From an uncultured Gammaproteobacteria bacterium (lineage in GTDB: Bacteria; Pseudomonadota; Gammaproteobacteria; Pseudomonadales; Ketobacteraceae): a DNA stretch of 35,350 nt. The notes under the pieces are model-generated. The model was not told where the DNA came from, did no database searches, and saw only the letters and a program-made list of their open reading frames with translations. The stretch lies in the NCBI GenBank assembly GCA_913063125.1, contig CAJXZM010000055.1, forward strand, positions 1 to 35,350. Reading direction: 5' to 3'. This document shows positions 8,788 to 16,700 of this stretch, in pieces; position 1 is the stretch's first letter; each line of letters starts with the position of its first letter. The translations under genes and the position numbers were made by a program.

Positions 8788-9783
8788 CTACTTGGCCTTA
8801 CCCCACAGGATCCATTTATTCGACCACAAATCCCAAGTAAGAGAGCCTGCGTTCTCACCACCACCATCCCCTGCTCCCCAATAGATAGCGAAAGGACTAG
8901 CGGCATGCCCCATATCATTGCGTAAAATCCCAGAATTATGATTTACTCCTTCATTAGAAGGAACATCTGCCAGAAAAGTAAAATCAATACCATTGTCACT
9001 ACGATACACGCTAATCAATTCCGCAGAGGAACCATTGTGTCCCGCAGTCGCTAGGTACGTGCCATCACCTTGCTCAGGAAAGTAGGCAACATCCCAAGAA
9101 AGCTTAGAGCCATCCTCCTCTGGCATGACAACTTTTACCCTTGTATTTACATCCCACTCATCTAGATTAGCTTTATCTAACGAATCAATCCGCCACACCG
9201 TATTTCCATGTATCCCACTAACATCAGTATAATACATTGTCCAAGTTTGCCGTTTAAAATCCCAAAGTACACTAGGCATACCCGCACCATAAGAGTTGGA
9301 TTCTACGTTAATCATATCGACAACCATACCTTCCCTGTCCCACGTGAGACCATCCATTGATGTTGCGTGGAAGATTCTATTTCGTTCATTAACATCACCT
9401 TCATTACCTGAATGCTCACTGTCATAGAACATGTGCCATACGTCATTATGTCTCACGACTGTAGGGTCACAGGTGTGTAAGCCTTCGTCTTCAGTTTTTA
9501 CGTCATTATGAAAAACCTTTATCGCGTCACTCCAACTACCTCCACCATCAAATGTGTCGATACGATATATAGCATCTCTATCACCTGTTTCATTGAGTCC
9601 GCAGTAATATATTATCCAATCAGTGTCGTTTAAAAAAGTTATGTCTGGCGCATATTCATAGGAAGCATCAATATGTTGGATGCGATTTGTATTTCCAAAA
9701 TCCAGCGTATCAGCCGCACAGGCCACTAAAAAAGCCGTTGTCAGACAACCTACCGTAAAGCCGATTTTCTTTATTATTGTCAT
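8788..9783 (-). CDS. Beta-propeller glycosidase-like lipoprotein (GH43/GH32-type fold)
   Basis: The start at 9783 gives a lipoprotein signal with lipobox LVAC (Cys22). AGGGAAG precedes it. An earlier in-frame start at 9831 would bury the signal and is rejected. The 331-residue protein shows the repeating blades of five-bladed propeller hydrolases: SYEYAPDITFLNDTDWIIYYCG, HTCDPTVVRHNDVWHMFYDSE, GAGMPSVLWDFKRQTWTMYYTD and a closing NEGVNHNSGILRNDMGH, each with the P-x-V/W...MYY pattern of GH43, GH32 and GH68 relatives. Candidate acids are the Asp of APDI and the Asp of CDPTV. I cannot assign the catalytic trio or substrate, and a non-catalytic sugar-binding propeller is possible. As a lipoprotein it should act at the outer membrane or in the periplasm, which fits a glycan-processing neighbourhood. 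Confidence 0.75.
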   Translation of the reverse strand: MTIIKKIGFTVGCLTTAFLVACAADTLDFGNTNRIQHIDASYEYAPDITFLNDTDWIIYYCGLNETGDRDAIYRIDTFDGGGSWSDAIKVFHNDVKTEDEGLHTCDPTVVRHNDVWHMFYDSEHSGNEGDVNERNRIFHATSMDGLTWDREGMVVDMINVESNSYGAGMPSVLWDFKRQTWTMYYTDVSGIHGNTVWRIDSLDKANLDEWDVNTRVKVVMPEEDGSKLSWDVAYFPEQGDGTYLATAGHNGSSAELISVYRSDNGIDFTFLADVPSNEGVNHNSGILRNDMGHAASPFAIYWGAGDGGGENAGSLTWDLWSNKWILWGKAK

Positions 9784-10257
9784 ATCACAAGCTTCCCTGA
9801 TTTTGAGAAGAAAACAAACCTGACGAAACACAAAAGATTGAAGCTGCTATAAGCCTTTTCATTTAATATCCTTGTTACTCTGTTATTGATTATAAATGTT
9901 CATCACAAGAAATCTTCACTGAGGTTCTTCAATAAAGTCATTATTTTTAATCCAGTAGCATAACCTAAGTTACTATTTAAATTGGAAATCATTAGATCAC
10001 AATAAACCCTGGGCCAACGAATCGTACAATTTTATACCAAAAATGCAAATATTAGCTTTGTCTAAATACGCTTGATACTGGAGCAACGGAGCTGGTAATA
10101 CGGTCGGCGCAAGGTAACCTAAGGTTATGTCGGGATTTTTGTTACGCCTGCCTGATGGATGTGTGCAAAGAAGAAAAACGTATCACGACCATTACTCAGT
10201 TAACAATTTTCTTGTTCAGCGCACTCATGAGGAACTGATGAATTTTCAGAGGACTGC
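9784..10257. other. Intergenic stretch without a convincing gene
   Basis: About 475 bases separate the RHS operon from the propeller gene. A 61-codon plus-strand frame at 10127 overlaps the 3' end of the minus-strand immunity candidate. Its last 24 codons, starting at 10239 (MNFQRTAIVIVLFLFLPAYI), are hydrophobic and follow GAGGAA, but I do not regard this as adequate support. TAACCTAAGGTTA at about 10118-10130 is a short palindrome of unknown meaning. Confidence 0.35.
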
Positions 10258-10262
10258 TATCG

Positions 10263-10760
10263 TCATTGTCCTGTTTTTGTTTTTACCTGCTTATATATTA
10301 GCTCCCGTATAGGATGACCGTCAATAATTGCCCCCCCCATTTCAAAGCTAACATTAGTTATCTTGTTATCTACTAACCGCACAATAAGAAACTCAGCCAT
10401 GTCATTTTTGTTGCTTCGAATTCTAAAAATAATCCTCGTGCTTCTATCCATACAATCAACATTAGCTGACTCTATAGTTAGTGCAGCTTGAAGTTTATCA
10501 ACGCTAGAGATATAACTCATTAAACGCTCTCCAAATTCTGAACTTTCTATACCTACCTGCTCCATTTCGTTAGCAAGATATTTCAAATTAAAAAATCGAG
10601 CTGTATTAGAGTCACTTTCTTTTAATTCATCGTGATAGCCCCTAAATACATCCACACTTGCCTCATGGCAGGAATAATTGCCTCCTGCATATGAGACATT
10701 GGCAATTAATATTCCTACAATAAGAGCAACTAGATATCTCATTATTAGTACATTATCCAT
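10263..10760 (-). CDS. Exported small protein, candidate immunity partner of the RHS toxin
   Basis: The start at 10760 is chosen because its ATG overlaps the stop of the RHS gene as TAATG, with AGGG six bases upstream. This is a typical translational-coupling arrangement. A further ATG at 10742 (MRYLVALIVGILIANVSYA) gives the cleaner signal peptide. Either way the product is about 160 residues, exported, with two cysteines (NYSCHEAS, NVDCMDRS). It is mixed alpha/beta: a charged helical part (DELKESDSNTARFFNLKYLANEMEQVG) is followed by strand-rich TRIIFRIRSN and AEFLIVRLVDNKITNVSFEMGG. No family is recognised. Position, size and coupling behind an RHS C-terminus fit a toxin-immunity pair, and the signal peptide would place protection in the periplasm. 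The link is inferred from context only. Confidence 0.75.
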   Translation of the reverse strand: MDNVLIMRYLVALIVGILIANVSYAGGNYSCHEASVDVFRGYHDELKESDSNTARFFNLKYLANEMEQVGIESSEFGERLMSYISSVDKLQAALTIESANVDCMDRSTRIIFRIRSNKNDMAEFLIVRLVDNKITNVSFEMGGAIIDGHPIRELIYKQVKTKTGQ

Positions 10761-13700
10761 TAACATCCCTTATAGCCTCTAGCACTACATTGATTTATAT
10801 AATTTGTTGATCCCGTTCGGTATTGTATGTCAGCTCGCCCTGAACGATTCTGCATAGTGTTTCGCATAATAAAATCTGTCGGATCCACATTGATGGATCC
10901 ATTATAACTAGGGACGTGCTGCCCAATATCGTACCCCCAGTAACTATTCGAATAATGAAGTTTCCACGCCACTGTATTACTGGAAAAGTCACTTAATGTA
11001 AACTGCAACCCTTTCACATCAATCCCCAAGTTAGTGAGTTCACTGGTCAACCCGTTGAGTTCACCTTTAATAAATCCGACACTTGCGCTTACCTTACCAT
11101 TTTGATCAAAAGCAATCGATGCAGCGCCTAGGTCAACGTTTAATTCTACTCCACCACTAGATAGCTTACCTTTTATGAACTTTCCGAACTTGACTTCAAT
11201 TTCACCTTTCGTTAAATCAATACTACCCTTTTGCGCATCCTTCCCATTCTCATTAAACAAATGCACAGTAGCCGCAGTAACCGCCCCTCTCATAAAGTCA
11301 CCACCAACAGCCTTCGAAGCCAAACCGCCACTAACGGCAACAATCGCCGTCGAAGCGGTTAAATTCATAGTGCTCATATCAAACGCACCATTAATCAACT
11401 TCGGTATCAATGCAGAAACCGCACCCTCTCTAAACGTGCCTCCCCGCGCCATACTAATCACACCATGCGAGACAGCATGAAATGCCAACAACTTAGGGTC
11501 CAGATCTACTCCCAATCCCAACTCAGACTTTATCGTTCCATGAGCCGCAGAATACGTAACACCGGCCGAAAACGCCGCAAACGCTCCCGATTCCAATGCT
11601 TGCCCCACGTCACCCGTATTAGCAAACGACACAACCGTGGCACTAATGCCCGCCTGGCTCGCCGCATTAATCCAAGTTGCACCTTGAGGCAACGCATCAA
11701 ACCCTCCCGTTGCATACATCAACGCCAGTTGCCCTGCTATTTGTATATTAGGATTATCTGAAAATTGAGAAAACGCATAAAAAGCAATCGCTGCAATGAC
11801 ATGAATAGGAGAGTTACCCGTCGGATCATTCGCCGATGCGGGATTCCCTCTCACATACATATACCGATTGTAATCCAACGGCGTCGACGCATCAGAGACA
11901 ATACTATCCGGCGAGACAAATCGCCCAATAACCGGATCAAATAACCGTGCATTCATATGCACTAAGCCGACGTTATCTAACATTTCATGAGAGGTAAAAC
12001 CTTTCAAATCTCGCATAAGAATCGAGTCATCCAACCCGTACACAGACAAGAAACCTTCTGATTCAACCTCAGCTAAAAGGTCAGCAACATAACTTTCTTG
12101 TGCAGATTCATCTAACGATACAATATCATTACTTTGCTCTGACATTGCCTCATTTTTAATCTCTTCAAATATATCTCGACCATAAGGCGTATAATAACGG
12201 CGCTTAACAACGGTCATTTCAGCATTAGTAATAACTTCACCACTACCCAACAAATCGCGATGAATATACACAATCTTGTCCGCTATCATATCGCTACTGG
12301 ATACGGTTGCATCTGGGTCGTTAGCGGCTTCTGCCAACGCTGATTCTCCCTCGGTCCTCTGTAAGGTCGCTACAACTTCGTAACCATTAAAGAAAGAGTG
12401 CTGTGCTATTTCTTCTCCAGTCGGGCTGCCATTCTTCATGCGGACTATGTACTCATAACCAGGACTAACATAGTAACGTGTTTCGCTTTCAGTGCGTTTT
12501 ACTGCACGCCTATTTCTTGCGTCATAATCAAATGCAACAGAGCTTTCGCCACGAGTAACTTTAGATATCTTATTAAAGTTTGTCCATTGATAGGCACGCT
12601 CTCCGTCATTCAACGTGTTCCCGTTGGCATTATAGTTGTAAGCATAATGCTGATTATTATGATCACGAGACACCAGTTGCTGGGTTATGCTGTCATAAAT
12701 CATGACACCTGCATCGGTTTTAAACTCTAGGTTACCGTAGCTATCAAATTCATAGTGATGCTGCAGTTTATAATCACCCTGATTAAATTCCCAATCGATT
12801 AGGCGCCCGGCGTTGTAATCAAAGTATTCTGTAGTCGCTACGTCACCGCTATTATCAACTTTGCTCGCCACAGAACCACGAGTGTTATAGGTGTACTCCA
12901 AATCACGAATATCCGAGGTGTTTGCGCTATAGGCTCCGGTCGTAATACGGGTAATTAAACCGTTCTGAGCATTATATTCGCGCTGGGTATATAGACCATT
13001 ACCGAAAACTTCATTTTGTACTTGCCCCTGAGGGGTTCGTGCAGCAACTGCCCATAGGGTTAAGTTGGCGTCAGTATCTTTAATGTCATTGGCATAGCCC
13101 ACTAACGAGACTAAATCCTCCCCTTCAAAGCCAGATTCAGTAAAGACTTCGTTGTTAGCAGCCATTTGAGCAGTAAGTGTTCCGTAGTTATCGATAACAC
13201 TTAATAGCTCTGTTTTTACACCTTCGCTGTCTGCACGTTCGCGGTTATATAAATAACGATAATAATCTTCTAATTCTTTGTAATGGGCAATCTCGTCAAC
13301 GCGGGATAACGCACTCTCTGTCCAGAATTCTTGACGACCAATAACCGTCTTATACTGTTTCCCATCGAGCGTAATAATGTCATCCATATCATTTGTTTTA
13401 CTCGCCAAACCATATGCACTAGTGCCGTATACTGCATTATACAACGCTATAAATTCAGTTTGTTCTGCACCGACAAGGTCATCTGAGGATATGGGAGCTG
13501 TGCCAGGATCAGCATCAACAGGCACCAACATGACACCAATAATTACTTTGTACATTCTGTTTGTGTAGTGTTGTTTTTTGGTAACGCTGACATCAGTAAT
13601 TGTTGTGTATTCTGTAGCGCCTTCACTGGCGTACAGTTTGTAACTGCCTTCCATAGTACATACCCAAGAAGTACAACTATGTGTATCACCTCCTTTAAGG

Positions 13701-16700
13701 AATCGGCTACGTGAAATTGTATGAGTGGTGTTATTTTCCAATGTGTAGTAATAGTCCACAGTATTAGCCATGAAACCGATGATTTTATTACGGTAAGTTT
13801 TGTATGTAGTCTCGAACCAATTACTGTTATGTATTAGCCCGAAAAATTGTGCATCTACAACCAACTCATTATTCACAATACTTATTGACGTTATTTTAAC
13901 CTTGTAGGATGCAATCTCGCTTAAGCTACTAACTGTAGAAGGGAAACCTTCTATTAATTCTAGCCCTTTATTCTTATAACAAGTATTCCCTTGCTGAACA
14001 GGGTTTTCATTGCCACATGAATACATGACGGTATATTCAAGAAGTTCTTTTTTCTCAATAAGACATGCTTGCCCAATACAGGGATAAGGAATAGTCACAA
14101 CACTACCATCTTCTAGCGTGTACGTTTCCGTTACACCTTCGTTTAATTCATATGGCGTTAGGCGGGTTCCTAAATAGTCAGGCTTTACTTCTTGAGTTGT
14201 ATCCACATCACCTGCAACTCCCACGTCATATCCGGCAACATCGTATCCTGCAACGTCAGTCCCCGCAACGTCATGTCCAGCATCAATGAATATCGTAATA
14301 TCTCCAATTTGAATGGGGGCCCATTTCTCAACGTGATAACCCTCTACGTGATAACCATCTACGTGATAACCATCTACGTGAACCGAATCAACATATTGAG
14401 TGTACTTAAAATCATAATAGACATTGGCGGTATTAAGATTAATACCGTTTTCTGCTTCATCAGCAAACGCCTCATGAATCGTTGCCAACTCTTTATATGC
14501 ACTCGCTGCTTGCTCGTATAATTGATACGGAATGACATAAGAGCTATCGACATTCGGTGTAAATAATTCTATATCTTCCTGTTCATATACTGCTAACAGG
14601 CTATCTGACATACTGTTGATATTCCCAACCGGCACGGTAACCAATTTAATATCGTATCTTTTACAACGTCCACCGGCATACCACTGCGCATATTTGGTAC
14701 ATTCTCTATATTCAAATTTATGTTCTTTGTTTTCAATTCCGATATATTTAAAATGGAGCCCACCAAATTCAGCCCTAATTGCTTCAGCTTGTTTAAGTAA
14801 TTCATTGGCCTCATTACGATATTGATTCGCCAGCATTCGGTGCTGGTCTGCCAACGCTTGTAATTGACTAATCGCGCCACCGACGGTGTCGGCTGCAGTT
14901 TTATAAAACGATACGCGTGAGTTATATTCCAAAGCTCGCATTTCATGGTAATAAATCAGACTCTGATAATCTTTGATTTTCCCATCAAACTCGAGCAACT
15001 GTTGCATTAATTCGCCATACAGATTGGAAATATTATCCCAGTTAACATCATCAATTTGGCTCGCGGGAATTTTCATCTGGCTCAGATTGCCCATATTGTC
15101 ATAGGCATTGACGATTTCTAATCCGTTCGGTTGAATGGTCTTAATGACACGACTAAAGCCATCGTACTTAAGTCGTGTCTGGAAGACTTTGGTATCAATT
15201 AATAGTGTTTCTGTTTCCGGTCGACCTTTGGAGTCATATGTCCATTTCCGTATTGCTAACGAAGCAGCGATCTCCTCCTTAGACTGCCCAATACCATCAC
15301 CTTCCTCAAAATATGAAAATGTGGTGGTATCCTCTCCTGCATAAACATGCCACTTACGCCCTAGGTCGTCGTAATCAAAATTGGTGACATTTTTTTCAGC
15401 ATCTGTTTGCTGAATCAATTCACCAAAGGCATTGTATTGATACAACCATATACCTGTTGCGGGGTCATCCATGAGGCTTTTAAAACCCCGGTCATCGTAT
15501 TCAATGCGCGTAATGACGCCTTCACGGTCGGTTTCGACAAGATTCCCGAGCGCATCATAGGCACTGCTAACCACTAAACCATCTTCAGTAACCTGTATCG
15601 CTTTCCCTTCAATGCCAATAGTCACTGTTTTGCTATAGTCACCCGCATTCAACGTGGTGGTAATCGCATTATTCACTGCATCAAACGTAAAATAGGTATT
15701 TGAGTCGCTTCCATCAGGCCCGATTTTATTTTCTTGAATAGCTCGGCCCGCATCATCATAAGTGAGAGTGATCCAACTGGGTGTGGTTGGACTACCGTTC
15801 GGAACACCCCAATCCAATTTATAGACAGGCAGGCTTTGAGTCACTTTCTGATTAAATTCATTGTATAGGCTATATTGCATCACTAGCCGCTGAATTGTTC
15901 CGCTGGATGTTGTTGTCGCTAAACCAACACGTTCACTAATAACCTCTCGCCCCAGAGCATCAAAATAGGCCATTTTCCATGATCCACTCGCATGGGTTTC
16001 TGTAGCGCTATATACAATAGGGTTGCTGAAATCAAACCCATGCCCAGCTGGAAACACCTGGTCCCCCGCAAACCAATCAATGTCCCAGGTAGTTACATTG
16101 TCATCAATGCTGGAATAGGTTTTAATTTTTTGGCACTGTTCGTTGTATTCAGTAAATATTTTTTTACCCGCTATATCGGTAGCCACCGTATTGCCTAGAC
16201 AATAGGCATGGTTATACTCAAAGGTAGCTAATTGATCCAGCATATTAGTCGAGGATAAAACACGCCCTAACTGATCATAGGTATTTCGAGATACCCTCTC
16301 CACACCATCAAGATCCACTAGCCGAGTGGTTTGCGGATTACCGTATTGATCAAAATCTTCGTATTTATTCAATAAAGCTTTTACTGATTGCGGCTCAATT
16401 GTTTGCTTGGTCATTAACCCGTTTTCATACTCATAAGCGACGGCCCTTACGATGCTGCCGCGACGATTGGTATGGGTGACAGTTTGCAGCGCAGGACGGC
16501 CTAATATCCAGTTCGAAATATCATGATGATAATCAATATCTGTCACTACTTGTCGACTATTGGCACTATCACTTTCATCCAGCACGGTTCTTTGAGGGTA
16601 GCCCCATTCATCCGGGTCGCTGTATACTGAGGTTGCTGTTTTAGTTTGGTTGCCCTGTAAATCAAACTGAGTTTCAGTTTGATTATCTAATACCACTCTG

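Noticed and set aside
10127..10312. Plus-strand ORF overlapping the 3' end of the immunity candidate, including a 24-residue hydrophobic peptide from 10239
   Set aside because: It overlaps a better supported gene antisense and has no family resemblance. A single GAGGAA is not enough.
14200..14396. CRISPR-like array
   Set aside because: The 15-bp units are contiguous, in frame and encode regular pentapeptides. There are no spacers and no cas genes.
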